Origin: Superficieibacter sp. 1612_C1
GTDB lineage: Bacteria; Pseudomonadota; Gammaproteobacteria; Enterobacterales; Enterobacteriaceae
Length of the DNA: 64,000 nucleotides
Reading direction: 5' to 3'
Assembly: GCF_015234305.1 (NCBI RefSeq)
Contig: NZ_JADGMI010000007.1
Span: forward strand, 105,227 to 169,226
Part shown: piece by piece, positions 54,547 through 62,689 of the stretch
Layout of the letters: the number at the start of each line of letters is the position of its first letter
Numbering within the stretch: position 1 is the first letter of the stretch
Notes under the pieces: model-generated
The model's database searches: none
The model's input: only the letters and a program-made list of their open reading frames with translations
Told to the model about the DNA's origin: nothing
Program-made: the position numbers and the translations under genes

Positions 54547-56160
54547 TTAAATGGCTTCGGCAAACCGGGGTTGTTTAACTTCATTTTTTGCCATAATGGT
54601 TTGCTCCGCGTGCTGCTTACGAATTGCCATAGTTTCATGATAATGCTGGGCAGTAGCAGTTTCGATGAAGTCCACATCGTTACCCGCAACTTTAAGTACT
54701 GCTGTTTTAATTTCTTCAAGACTGACGTTAAAAAACTCTTTACGCCTGTTCACAAGGTTGGTGCGTTGTTCACTGAAATGTTGATGAAGCCAGTTTTCCA
54801 TGGCTGGAGCATCTTCACTGTGGATCATGGCATGGACATCGAAGAGGAATGGCACAGATGCGCTACCAAGTTCATCTATACGGTCTTGCGGATCCAGGCG
54901 TCTTGTCATGCCTATTTTAAAAACATTCTCACCAAATGAACCGATATTAGAAATGACGTAGACATGCCCACGTTTGGTCTGCTGAGCCATGCTCAAGGCT
55001 CTTAGTCCTTTCTGCTCAGCTTCATCTAGCGCATCTTGCAATGCGTCAATCTGCTCCTGATATTTTGACGCTTGCTCAGTAGTCAATTTCGCCAATTTTT
55101 CGGTCATTTCTTTACGTGCTTTATCTAAAGCCTTTTGCGCTCGCCGTTCTTCTTCTTCCGCCTCACGGATAGCCCGTTCAATTTCGGCCTGTGCTTTTCG
55201 TTCCTCAGCCATTTGAGCACGAATTTCACGTTGCTCTTCCTTCTCCTCCTGCTTTTTAGCACGATATTCAAATGTAAGATGTAATTCTTCAATTTTCAGA
55301 TCGCGGTAAGCATGATTAATATGGATCTGATTCACTTCATTAAGTTTATTTAATACGTCAAAGGCTTTATAGATCCGTGCCTCCATAGTTGTCACGTTTT
55401 TAAAATTGGTGTTAGCGATTGCAGCATCACATTCACCATTAAACGCACGAGCAGTCATGTTAATACCGCGAGTAGTCATTTTTTTACCCTCAGCTTTTGA
55501 ACCACTGACTGTCCATTCGATGGCGCAGTAAATTGCACCCAGCGCGGTCTTCACGCGCAGCATATCTTTTTGGCGCTGTCGGTTAGCTCGAATAGCATCC
55601 TGAAAAGACTCAGAAGTGTCAAAATCGAAGTGGGGAGCATAAAAGCCCATTTCGGCAAAGTCCATATCATCTTTATAAATGGAAAGAGCTTCTTCCAGTT
55701 CGTCATAGATGATCTTTTTGCTGCGGTATGTGTTGCGCAATTCTTCAATCTGCTCTTCGATTTTATCGCGTTTAGTTCGTTGTGTTTCTACTTCCATCAA
55801 TGCGTCACAATTGAGGCGTCTTGCTGCTACGCGGGCATCAGAAAGACGGATCTCAGCACGTTGTGTGATGGCTTTTGCATTAGCCTCACTCACAGCAATG
55901 GTACTTGCGGCTTCGGCTTTAGCTTCTTCCAGGATTCGTTGTGAATCTGTTTCAAGTTCATTGGCTGCTTCTTTGGCAACGGTAATAATGCGCTCGGCTT
56001 CAGCTTCGACATCTGTGATGATTGAAAAACGTTCAAGACTCGCGGCTTTGTCTGCGGCGTCCGCTTTTGCAGCTTTTAATTTTTTAATATTAACTATGAG
56101 CAAAACCAAAACGGCTATAAAAACTACAACTCCTGCAAAAAAGTAATAGATCATGTTCAT
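54547..56160 (-). CDS. SNIPE-like membrane-anchored anti-phage nuclease (DUF4041 + T5orf172/GIY-YIG)
   Basis: This 537-residue protein has one N-terminal membrane helix (about 4-24), a coiled coil (25-145), a DUF4041 domain (about 148-300; SKKIIYDELEEALS, PHFDFDTSESF, WTVSGSKAEGKKMTTR, NGECDAAIANTNFKNV, EVNQIHINHAYRDLKIEELH), a second charged coiled coil (300-388) and a C-terminal T5orf172/GIY-YIG domain (398-478; HVYVISN, FKIGMTRR with Arg420/421, and Glu455 in AMENWLHQHF). This is the architecture of SNIPE, a recently reported system that holds a nuclease at the inner membrane and cuts phage DNA during injection. I chose the ATG at 56160; a second lies at 56154, and a longer in-frame reading to 56268 has no ribosome binding site. 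It stands alone beside the icd-type attachment site, flanked by twin hairpins and IS200. The defence role is inferred from domain order. Confidence 0.88.
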   Translation of the reverse strand: MNMIYYFFAGVVVFIAVLVLLIVNIKKLKAAKADAADKAASLERFSIITDVEAEAERIITVAKEAANELETDSQRILEEAKAEAASTIAVSEANAKAITQRAEIRLSDARVAARRLNCDALMEVETQRTKRDKIEEQIEELRNTYRSKKIIYDELEEALSIYKDDMDFAEMGFYAPHFDFDTSESFQDAIRANRQRQKDMLRVKTALGAIYCAIEWTVSGSKAEGKKMTTRGINMTARAFNGECDAAIANTNFKNVTTMEARIYKAFDVLNKLNEVNQIHINHAYRDLKIEELHLTFEYRAKKQEEKEEQREIRAQMAEERKAQAEIERAIREAEEEERRAQKALDKARKEMTEKLAKLTTEQASKYQEQIDALQDALDEAEQKGLRALSMAQQTKRGHVYVISNIGSFGENVFKIGMTRRLDPQDRIDELGSASVPFLFDVHAMIHSEDAPAMENWLHQHFSEQRTNLVNRRKEFFNVSLEEIKTAVLKVAGNDVDFIETATAQHYHETMAIRKQHAEQTIMAKNEVKQPRFAEAI

Positions 56161-56419
56161 TACAACTGTCTCTGTGAAATAGTAACCTGCTGAAAGCAAA
56201 ATGCATACACCCCGCGCGTCATCGGCTTTTATGATAGGTGTAGAAAGAGGTGATAGCGGAAATGGCATTCCGGCAAACTTTCTGCTTCAGGAAGAAACAT
56301 TAAACTTCTTAAAGTCAGAACAGCGGTATTATGCAATAATTGATGATACGCGTCGATAATACAACTGGCTTATGCAGCTTAGTTTATTGATGAACATATT
56401 GACGAAAAACAAGAAATTC

Positions 56420-56449
56420 ACAAAAAAAACGGGAGCCATCAGACTCCCG
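56420..56449 (-). terminator. Terminator after icd fragment (right copy of repeat)
   Basis: CGGGAGCC (56430-56437) and GACTCCCG (56442-56449) form a hairpin; a run of about seven T follows on the minus strand. It lies 24 bp past the icd stop and is nearly identical to the one at 54485-54511. It is probably the original icd terminator. Confidence 0.85.
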
Positions 56450-56472
56450 CTTTGGTTTTACACCATCAGAAA

Positions 56473-56636
56473 TTACATATTCTCGATGATCGCGTCGCCA
56501 AACTCTGAACATTTCAGCAGCTTAGCGCCTTCCATCAGACGCTCAAAGTCATAGGTCACGGTTTTAGCCGCGATAGCGCCTTCGGTGCCTTTAACGATCA
56601 GGTCAGCCGCTTCGAACCATTCCATATGACGCAGCA
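56473..56636 (-). pseudogene. icd: 3' fragment of icd (isocitrate dehydrogenase), prophage attachment site
   Basis: About 54 codons match the extreme C-terminus of isocitrate dehydrogenase ([19 protein letters not shown], then [19 protein letters not shown] and GDAIIENM, ending in TAA at 56475-56473). Homology stops near 56636, where the phage-type sequence begins. A roughly 165 bp end of icd is exactly what e14 and phage 21-type integration leaves behind when it rebuilds the full gene at the other end. The full icd should lie to the right, past the prophage. It is not a functional gene. Confidence 0.92.
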
Positions 56637-57051
56637 GTAGTTTGACGCTTAAGCAGTAACTAATTAATTCTTATAGGTTTTATCATGATATGTAATTGTT
56701 CACGATCAAATTTGCGTTGTTTGTATCTGCTTGATTTCATTGGTGCCACGATGAGTTTTGATAACCGTTTTTTGGATAAATAACCCTACGAGACCCTTCC
56801 TCAATTGCACTTACAAGGGATTTTAAATCAGTTGTGTTATCATTATATTTCAATAGATAACACCATTTTTTCGCCATTAATCGATAAATATTGATCTTAT
56901 CAAAACAAGTGGTTACTGATTTCGAAAACATCCAATGGTGAAAAAAATTAAACTGCTTCGCTACCATTCTTTGTCCGCTTAGAGCCAGAAACAGATGTTC
57001 ATGCAGATATTGCTGCCGTAACAGCAACCGAATTCGCAAAACAGGGTTTGC
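56637..57051. other. 415-bp stretch without a recognised gene
   Basis: I see no supported gene here. A 100-codon frame on the minus strand (56737-57039) has no family resemblance and no good ribosome binding site. Near 56970-56999 lies TGTCCGCTTAGAGCCAGAA, part of a loosely repeated 29-base unit that recurs at 58856-58884, on the other side of the permease/AraC pair. Confidence 0.5.
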
Positions 57052-57840
57052 TTAAAGTAATATTGCCACTAGTACCATACACAGCAGCATCACGTAGATT
57101 CGCGCGTGCCAGACATCAGAGACGGCGGGGATCGCCCGGCGGCTGAACACAATACCCGCCCAGCCGGTCACCAGGAGCAGGCCCAAGATTTTCAGGCTGA
57201 TAAATCCCACAAAGCCGCCCGCCGGAATTTTATGCCAGCCGCTTATCGCATAGGTCATCGCACCGCACAGCGCTACCGGCAGGGAAAGCGGGTTGGCCGC
57301 GCTAATACACTCGCGCATCGCATGGCCGTGTCGTCGTAACAGCGGCACCGTCATTACGCTGCCGCCCACGCCCAACAGTGCGGCAATCATGCCGATTAGC
57401 ATGCCGCCGCCGGTGACCGTTAAAACGGACAAACGACGCGGCGCGCTGCCGCTGAAGAAGCCTTTGCGCAACAGGCAGTCCCCAATCGTCGCCAGCATAT
57501 AAAGGATAAAAAGCGCGCGAACCAGCGCCTCGCTCAATATTCCCGCCAGCCACGAACCGGCCACCGCGCCCATGGCGATAAACCACAGCAGCGGGAACAA
57601 GATGGGTGGAGAAAGCCTGCCCGCGCGCCAGCTTTGGTAGCTGACCCAACCCCCGTTAAAAATCATCACCGCCGTCGAGGTGGCAACGGCAATATGCATC
57701 GCACTGCCTGCCAGCTGCGGCTGCCGCACCAGCAACTGGTAAACAAAGGGCACCACCACAAAGCCGCCGCCGAAGCCAAAAAGTACCGTTGTTATGCCGG
57801 TAGTAAAACCGGCCAGTGCAATAATCATAAGATCGTTCAA
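57052..57840 (-). CDS. TauE/SafE family membrane permease
   Basis: This 262-residue protein has about eight hydrophobic segments in two halves, each with the TauE/SafE glycine signature (FGFGGGFVVVPFVY near 22 and LLGVGGSVMTVPLL near 160). Members export sulfite or organosulfur anions. I prefer the TTG at 57840 (GGGAC eleven bases upstream), although an ATG at 57828 is possible. The AraC regulator next door is divergent, so it likely controls this gene. The substrate is unknown; a link to arsenic is not shown. Confidence 0.8.
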   Translation of the reverse strand: MNDLMIIALAGFTTGITTVLFGFGGGFVVVPFVYQLLVRQPQLAGSAMHIAVATSTAVMIFNGGWVSYQSWRAGRLSPPILFPLLWFIAMGAVAGSWLAGILSEALVRALFILYMLATIGDCLLRKGFFSGSAPRRLSVLTVTGGGMLIGMIAALLGVGGSVMTVPLLRRHGHAMRECISAANPLSLPVALCGAMTYAISGWHKIPAGGFVGFISLKILGLLLVTGWAGIVFSRRAIPAVSDVWHARIYVMLLCMVLVAILL

Positions 57841-57935
57841 AGAAGTGTCCCGTTTGAAAATGAGACAGCAGCTTATCTCACCAGCACCCCGCTTCCCATT
57901 TGCGCAGCGCTCAATTATCCTTGCAAACTGGTCAG

Positions 57936-58715
57936 ATGGGGGCGGATGTGCGAAACGGAAAAATTGACGATTTCGATCGGCTGGATCAGGAGGTTGTGGC
58001 GCTCGGCAACGACTATGCGCAGGGATTTGCTCTGCCGCAACACCAGCACCGCCGCGCGCAGCTTCTGTATGGCGCAACCGGCCTGATGCACGTCTCAACC
58101 CGTGACGGGAAATGGGTGGTGCCGCCACAGCATGCGGTATGGATCCCCCCCAAAACCCTGCATGCCGTAAAGTTTGTGGGCGTCACTACGCGTAGCCTGT
58201 ATATCGAACCCGCATGCGCGGCCAGATTGCGTAACATCAGCCGCTGCGAAGTGATTGGCGTATCGCCGCTGTTGAGGCAGCTACTGCTGGAAGCGGTGGA
58301 TTTGCCGCCGCGCTATGACAGCGTACGCGATCGGGCGCTGACAGATTTGATGCTCTTGGAACTGGCGGCAATGCCGGTGCGCGCGTTCGATATTCCTTTG
58401 CCGCAGCAACCCGCGCTGCTGGCGCTGTGTCAGGCTTTTTTACTCGCGCCAGCCATCCACGATCCGGCCGAGCGCTGGTCCAGCGCGCTTTTTATGAGCG
58501 GCAGCACATTTCGTCGCCATTTCCGGCAGCAAATCGGCATGTCGTTTTCCGCCTGGCGTCAGCGAGCCTGTGTGGTTACCGCGCTGTCATTGCTGCTAAC
58601 GGGCACACCGGTGAATGAAGTCGCGTTGTCGCTCGGCTATGACAATGGCTCCTCCTTCGCGACAATGTTCCGTCGTGTTACAGGCCAGCCACCTTCATTT
58701 TATCACCCGACTTAA
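57936..58715 (+). CDS. AraC family regulator with cupin domain
   Basis: This 259-residue regulator has an N-terminal cupin (ALPQHQHRRAQLLYGATG, then HAVWIPPKTLHAV) and a C-terminal AraC DNA-binding domain (FRRHFRQQIGMSFSAWRQR, and LGYDNGSSFATMFRRVTGQPPSFY). It is divergent from the TauE/SafE permease gene, with 95 bp between starts, a common pair in which the regulator controls the exporter. The start could also be the GTG at 57948. Confidence 0.82.
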   Translation: MGADVRNGKIDDFDRLDQEVVALGNDYAQGFALPQHQHRRAQLLYGATGLMHVSTRDGKWVVPPQHAVWIPPKTLHAVKFVGVTTRSLYIEPACAARLRNISRCEVIGVSPLLRQLLLEAVDLPPRYDSVRDRALTDLMLLELAAMPVRAFDIPLPQQPALLALCQAFLLAPAIHDPAERWSSALFMSGSTFRRHFRQQIGMSFSAWRQRACVVTALSLLLTGTPVNEVALSLGYDNGSSFATMFRRVTGQPPSFYHPT

Positions 58716-58921
58716 AAGTGTGCTTTGCATGCTGCTACTGGGTCAGGCCTCTATGCTTCTCTACCCCACTGGCTGAACATACGCTTGGCAGTTTCTGTTT
58801 TGACGGTATAAACCGCGTTATATGACCACGATAAAGAAGCAGCGCTGGAATTATCTGTCCGCTTTGTGCCAGAAGCGGACGTTGTTAAGCTCATGCAGTA
58901 TGGATTCACGAAGAATAGACG

Positions 58922-59620
58922 TTATATTTTGTCCTGATTGACACGGGATGAAAGCTCCTGATGGCTCTCTTTTCGCTCGCTGTAACGATCCGCAAGATAA
59001 CCGGTTTGTCCCTTAAGCAGCAGTGTGATTTTAAACAGCTCCTCGGCTACATCGACGATGCGGTCATACCATGACGAAGGTTTCATTCGTCCGTTTTCGT
59101 CGAACTCTTGCCATGCCTTGGCTACGGAGGACTGATTGGGGATCGTAAACATCCGCATCCAGCGGCCCAGAATACGCATCTGGTTCACTGCATTGAAAGA
59201 CTGGGAACCGCCGCAGACCTGCATTACCGCAAGTGTTTTGCCCTGAGAAGGACGAACCGCGCCTTCACTTAATGGTATCCAGTCGATCTGCGCCTTCATA
59301 ACTGCGCTCATAGCCCCGTGCCGTTCCGGAGAACACCACACCATCCCATCACACCATCTGACCAGACCGCGTAGCTCGGTGACTTTAGGATGCGTGTCCG
59401 GAGCATCATCCGGCAGGGGTAAACCGGAGGGGTTAAAGAGTTTTACCTCCGCACCCATCGCCGTCAGCAGGCGACCAGCTTCTTCCGCGGCAAAGCGGCT
59501 GTAGGAGCGCTCTCTTACTGAGCCATACAGGATCAGAATCCGTGGCGGCTCCTGCAGGTGCAGGCGTTTGGCAATGTGTTGATCAAAGCATTCAGTATCC
59601 AGGGCAGGAAATTGTTCCAT
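58922..59620 (-). CDS. arsH: Arsenical resistance flavoprotein ArsH
   Basis: This 232-residue NADPH-dependent FMN reductase-like protein oxidises trivalent organoarsenicals. The FMN phosphate loop [15 protein letters not shown] (near 28) and the conserved [20 protein letters not shown] are typical. It is divergent from arsR across an 85-bp gap that carries the ArsR operator. The same arsH-arsRBC order is known from Yersinia Tn2502-type clusters. The 206 bp before it show no gene. Confidence 0.93.
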   Translation of the reverse strand: MEQFPALDTECFDQHIAKRLHLQEPPRILILYGSVRERSYSRFAAEEAGRLLTAMGAEVKLFNPSGLPLPDDAPDTHPKVTELRGLVRWCDGMVWCSPERHGAMSAVMKAQIDWIPLSEGAVRPSQGKTLAVMQVCGGSQSFNAVNQMRILGRWMRMFTIPNQSSVAKAWQEFDENGRMKPSSWYDRIVDVAEELFKITLLLKGQTGYLADRYSERKESHQELSSRVNQDKI

Positions 59621-59657
59621 TTTTCTCCTCCGGAGAGAACAGATGATTTCAAAGTTG

Positions 59658-59682
59658 ATACATATGATTTACCATATGTGTA
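59658..59682. promoter_or_regulatory. ArsR operator between arsH and arsR
   Basis: ACATATG (59660-59666) and CATATGT (59673-59679) form a perfect inverted repeat with a six-base spacer, extended by weaker flanking bases. It sits midway between the divergent arsH and arsR starts, where an ArsR dimer could repress both. Confidence 0.7.
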
Positions 59683-59705
59683 TTCTAAAGGGAACGGAGT
59701 GAAAA

Positions 59706-60026
59706 ATGCTACAACCTGTTCAGCTTTTCAAAATCCTGTCGGATGAAACCCGGCTCGCCATCGTCATGCTTCTCCGGGAGTCCGGAGAACTGTGCGTCTG
59801 CGATATCTGTGCGGCCACCTCCGAATCGCAGCCCAAAATATCGCGACATATGGCTATCCTGCGCGAAGTCGGGCTGGTTCTTGACCGTCGGGAAGGCAAA
59901 TGGATCCACTATCGTCTGTCACCCCACATACCGGCATGGGCAGCAGAGACAATCACGACGACCTGGCAGTGTCTGCGAGAGGATGTGCGTGAATGGCTGG
60001 ACAAATCTGCCTGCACCTCCTGCTGA
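59706..60026 (+). CDS. arsR: Arsenite-responsive repressor ArsR
   Basis: This 106-residue ArsR/SmtB repressor has a wHTH (ILSDETRLAIVMLL, SQPKISRHMAILREVGLVL) and the As(III)-binding motif ELCVCDIC (Cys at about 30, 32 and 35). It ends with another Cys-rich tail (SACTSC). It represses the ars genes until arsenite binds. A GGAACGGAG lies seven bases before the ATG. It leads arsRBC. Confidence 0.95.
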   Translation: MLQPVQLFKILSDETRLAIVMLLRESGELCVCDICAATSESQPKISRHMAILREVGLVLDRREGKWIHYRLSPHIPAWAAETITTTWQCLREDVREWLDKSACTSC

Positions 60027-60070
60027 GAAAGAAAAACACATTTACATAATCATATATAATGGAGTCTGAG

Positions 60071-61360
60071 ATGCTTTTGGCAGGGAGTATATTTTTACTG
60101 ACGCTGGTACTGGTGATCTGGCAACCCAGAGGCCTGAGTATTGGCTGGAGCGCGAGTATCGGGGCAGTGCTGGCGCTGGGAACCGGTGTCATCCATATCG
60201 CTGATATTCCCGTTGTCTGGAATATCGTCTGGAACGCGACAGCGGCATTTATTGCGGTCATCATCATCAGCCTGCTGCTTGATGAGTCCGGCTTCTTTGA
60301 ATGGGCCGCACTGCACGTCTCCCGCTGGGGTAACGGACGTGGCCGCCTGCTGTTCACCTGGATAGTCTTGCTCGGTGCCGCTGTTGCTGCGTTGTTTGCC
60401 AATGATGGTGCCGCGCTGATCCTGACGCCGATTGTGATTGCGATGCTACTCGCACTGGGGTTCAGCAAGGGCACGACACTGGCCTTTGTCATGGCTGCAG
60501 GATTTATTGCAGATACGGCCAGCCTGCCACTCATTGTTTCTAACCTGGTGAATATCGTCTCGGCGGACTTCTTCGGTCTGGGCTTTACGCAGTACGCCTC
60601 CGTTATGATCCCCGTGGATGCGGCAGCGATTGCGGCCACGCTGATCATGCTGCATCTCTTCTTTCGCAGGGATATTCCGGCAACGTATGACGTTTCGCTG
60701 CTGAAGACGCCTGCCAGTGCGATCAAGGATCCGGCAACCTTCAGGGCGGGCTGGATTGTCCTGTTATTGCTGCTTGTCGGTTTCTTTGTTCTGGAGCCGC
60801 TGGGGATCCCGGTCAGTGCGATAGCTGCGGCTGGCGCAGCAGTGCTGTTTGTGGTGGCGAAAAGAGGCCATGCCATCAACACCGGGAAAGTCCTGCGCGG
60901 TGCGCCATGGCAGATCGTTATTTTCTCGCTGGGCATGTATCTCGTGGTCTATGGCCTGCGCAATGCAGGGCTCACGGAGTACCTGTCTGGCGTGCTGAAT
61001 CTGCTGGCAGACAAGGGGTTATGGGCAGCGACGTTCGGCACCGGCTTCCTGACGGCATTTCTCTCATCAGTGATGAATAATATGCCGACGGTACTGATTG
61101 GCGCGCTGTCGATTGACGGGAGTACGGCGACCGGCGTCGTCAAAGAGGCAATGATTTATGCCAATGTGATTGGCTGCGATTTAGGCCCGAAAATCACCCC
61201 GATTGGCAGTCTGGCAACCCTGCTGTGGCTGCATGTGCTTGCCCAGAAAAATATAAAGATTACCTGGGGATATTACTTCCGTACCGGCATTATCATGACT
61301 GTGCCGGTGCTGTTTGTCACTCTGGCCGCGCTGGCGTGGCGGCTCTCTGTCACTTTGTAA
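60071..61360 (+). CDS. arsB: Arsenite efflux pump ArsB
   Basis: This 429-residue inner-membrane protein expels arsenite and antimonite using the proton gradient, with about twelve helices. Length and sequence equal E. coli ArsB with few changes. The start [10 protein letters not shown] at 60071 fits the family; a GTG-like alternative ATG at 60059 adds three residues. Typical parts are [21 protein letters not shown] and [13 protein letters not shown]. Arsenate reductase arsC follows after 12 bp. Confidence 0.97.
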   Translation: MLLAGSIFLLTLVLVIWQPRGLSIGWSASIGAVLALGTGVIHIADIPVVWNIVWNATAAFIAVIIISLLLDESGFFEWAALHVSRWGNGRGRLLFTWIVLLGAAVAALFANDGAALILTPIVIAMLLALGFSKGTTLAFVMAAGFIADTASLPLIVSNLVNIVSADFFGLGFTQYASVMIPVDAAAIAATLIMLHLFFRRDIPATYDVSLLKTPASAIKDPATFRAGWIVLLLLLVGFFVLEPLGIPVSAIAAAGAAVLFVVAKRGHAINTGKVLRGAPWQIVIFSLGMYLVVYGLRNAGLTEYLSGVLNLLADKGLWAATFGTGFLTAFLSSVMNNMPTVLIGALSIDGSTATGVVKEAMIYANVIGCDLGPKITPIGSLATLLWLHVLAQKNIKITWGYYFRTGIIMTVPVLFVTLAALAWRLSVTL

Positions 61361-61372
61361 TGAGATACTGAT

Positions 61373-61798
61373 ATGAGCAACATTACCATCTATCACAACC
61401 CGGCCTGTGGCACTTCACGCAACACGCTGGAGATGATCCGTAACAGCGGCAACGAACCGACGATAATTTATTATCTCGATACGCCTCCGACCCGCGATGA
61501 GCTTATTAAACTTATTTCAGATATGGAAATTAAGGTTCGTGCATTGCTGCGTAAGAATGTTGAGCCTTATGAGCAACTGGGACTTGATGAAGAGAAATTT
61601 AGTGATGAGCAGTTGATTGATTTCATGCTTCAACATCCGATCCTGATTAATCGGCCGATTGTCGTTACGCCGCTTGGCACTCGTCTTTGCCGCCCTTCAG
61701 AAATAGTGCTGGATATTCTACCGGAAGGCCAGAAAGGAGCGTTTATCAAAGAGGATGGCGAGACGGTCATTGACGAAACGGGGAAGCGGGTTAATTAA
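61373..61798 (+). CDS. arsC: Glutaredoxin-dependent arsenate reductase ArsC
   Basis: This 141-residue enzyme reduces arsenate to arsenite, which ArsB then exports. The catalytic cysteine is in HNPACGTSRNTLEMI (Cys12), with the Arg triad (RALLRKNVEPY, RPIVVTPLGTRLCRPSE). The length is that of plasmid R773-type ArsC. It ends the arsRBC operon, and a hairpin follows. Confidence 0.97.
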   Translation: MSNITIYHNPACGTSRNTLEMIRNSGNEPTIIYYLDTPPTRDELIKLISDMEIKVRALLRKNVEPYEQLGLDEEKFSDEQLIDFMLQHPILINRPIVVTPLGTRLCRPSEIVLDILPEGQKGAFIKEDGETVIDETGKRVN

Positions 61799-61817
61799 TC
61801 TATCCACTTCAAAATAT

Positions 61818-61853
61818 CGGACGCCTGTTTACGCTATGCGGGCGTCCGCTTTT
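61818..61853 (+). terminator. Terminator of arsRBC
   Basis: CGGACGCC (61818-61825) pairs with GGCGTCCG (61841-61848), followed by CTTTT. It starts 20 bp after the arsC stop. Confidence 0.75.
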
Positions 61854-62300
61854 CGCTCTCAGCGGACCAAAGCCCTGTGTAAGCAGGGCTAAGATGAGTC
61901 ATTTAGCAGTGCGGTAACTCTGCCCACTGCGTGGTATAGCAAGGTGACAGCATTTCCCGCTTCATCTGCCAAGACTGCTGAATCCCTGCACCGCGAAATA
62001 CAGCGTTCCCCCGCCTTTTTTTAAGCCTTTCTATCAAAGCATCACTATCTAAACATGCTGAGACAGAGCTTCTGCCCTTTAACAAATACCTGTTGGAAAG
62101 TAAGGAGCACAGATGGCCCTTGTAATTCGAAGAAAGGCGATTACCCTTACAAATCCTGCCAGGCTTTCGAGAAGTGTCGTTAGTAGAACAGATGTCTGTA
62201 TGGACATCCTGACAGTCCTGAAGAGAAGCCCCGGACAGAGTTTTATCTGCCCGGTCTTTCCTTTCCAAAATGATCGTAAGTTCACCCATAAGTGATTGCA
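61854..62300. other. Stretch with one possible short gene
   Basis: No recognised gene. One 60-codon plus-strand frame (62113-62295) has a strong AAGGAG six bases before its ATG and a stop that overlaps the start region of the next gene, so it could be translated ahead of it. Its product (beginning MALVIRRKAITL) matches no family I know. A minus-strand frame over the same bases has no support. Confidence 0.35.
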
Positions 62301-62576
62301 ATGTATAAAAATGAAGACCGAAAGCTAACCGATCTTATTCTTGGCGAAGCCGTCATGACCATTCTTGACGACGACGCACCTGTCAGTTTTGTCGCTCTGC
62401 TTAACGGACTTGAATCTATACTGATGACAGAAAGCGATGCTGAAAGGAAAAAAGCAACCCTTTACGCCATTAACATGGTCAAGGCACATATAGTGGAGAC
62501 CAGCCCCTTACAAGCCGATAAAAAGCAAAGCGGAAAAGCAGCCATCTTTTTTGCTGAATATATCCCGGCACAATAA
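62301..62576 (+). CDS. AriR/YmgB-like biofilm-acid-resistance small protein
   Basis: This 91-residue all-helical protein resembles the E. coli YmgB/AriR/YcgZ group, with LTDLILGEAVMTILDDD and ALLNGLESILMTESDAERKKATLYAINMVKA matching the family core of short helices. The group works with blue-light/c-di-GMP control and acid resistance. I chose the ATG at 62301 (AAGTGA six bases upstream); a GTG at 62292 is possible. In K-12 such genes also lie close to the e14/icd region, so it may be a locus or phage gene. Confidence 0.65.
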   Translation: MYKNEDRKLTDLILGEAVMTILDDDAPVSFVALLNGLESILMTESDAERKKATLYAINMVKAHIVETSPLQADKKQSGKAAIFFAEYIPAQ

Positions 62577-62689
62577 TTTCTAAAACTGAGGGGCAATTCA
62601 GCAGGTTACAGGCCGCCCGGGAAAGCCTGAGGCGGCCCGTCGTTTGTCTGCGGACGAGCTGACTGGAAGGTGTGTAAAGAGATAATTTT

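Noticed and set aside
56737..57039. 100-codon frame next to the icd fragment
   Set aside because: No known family, poor start and composition like non-coding AT-rich DNA.
61903..62301. 132-codon minus-strand frame after ars
   Set aside because: No ribosome binding site and overlaps a better supported region on the other strand.
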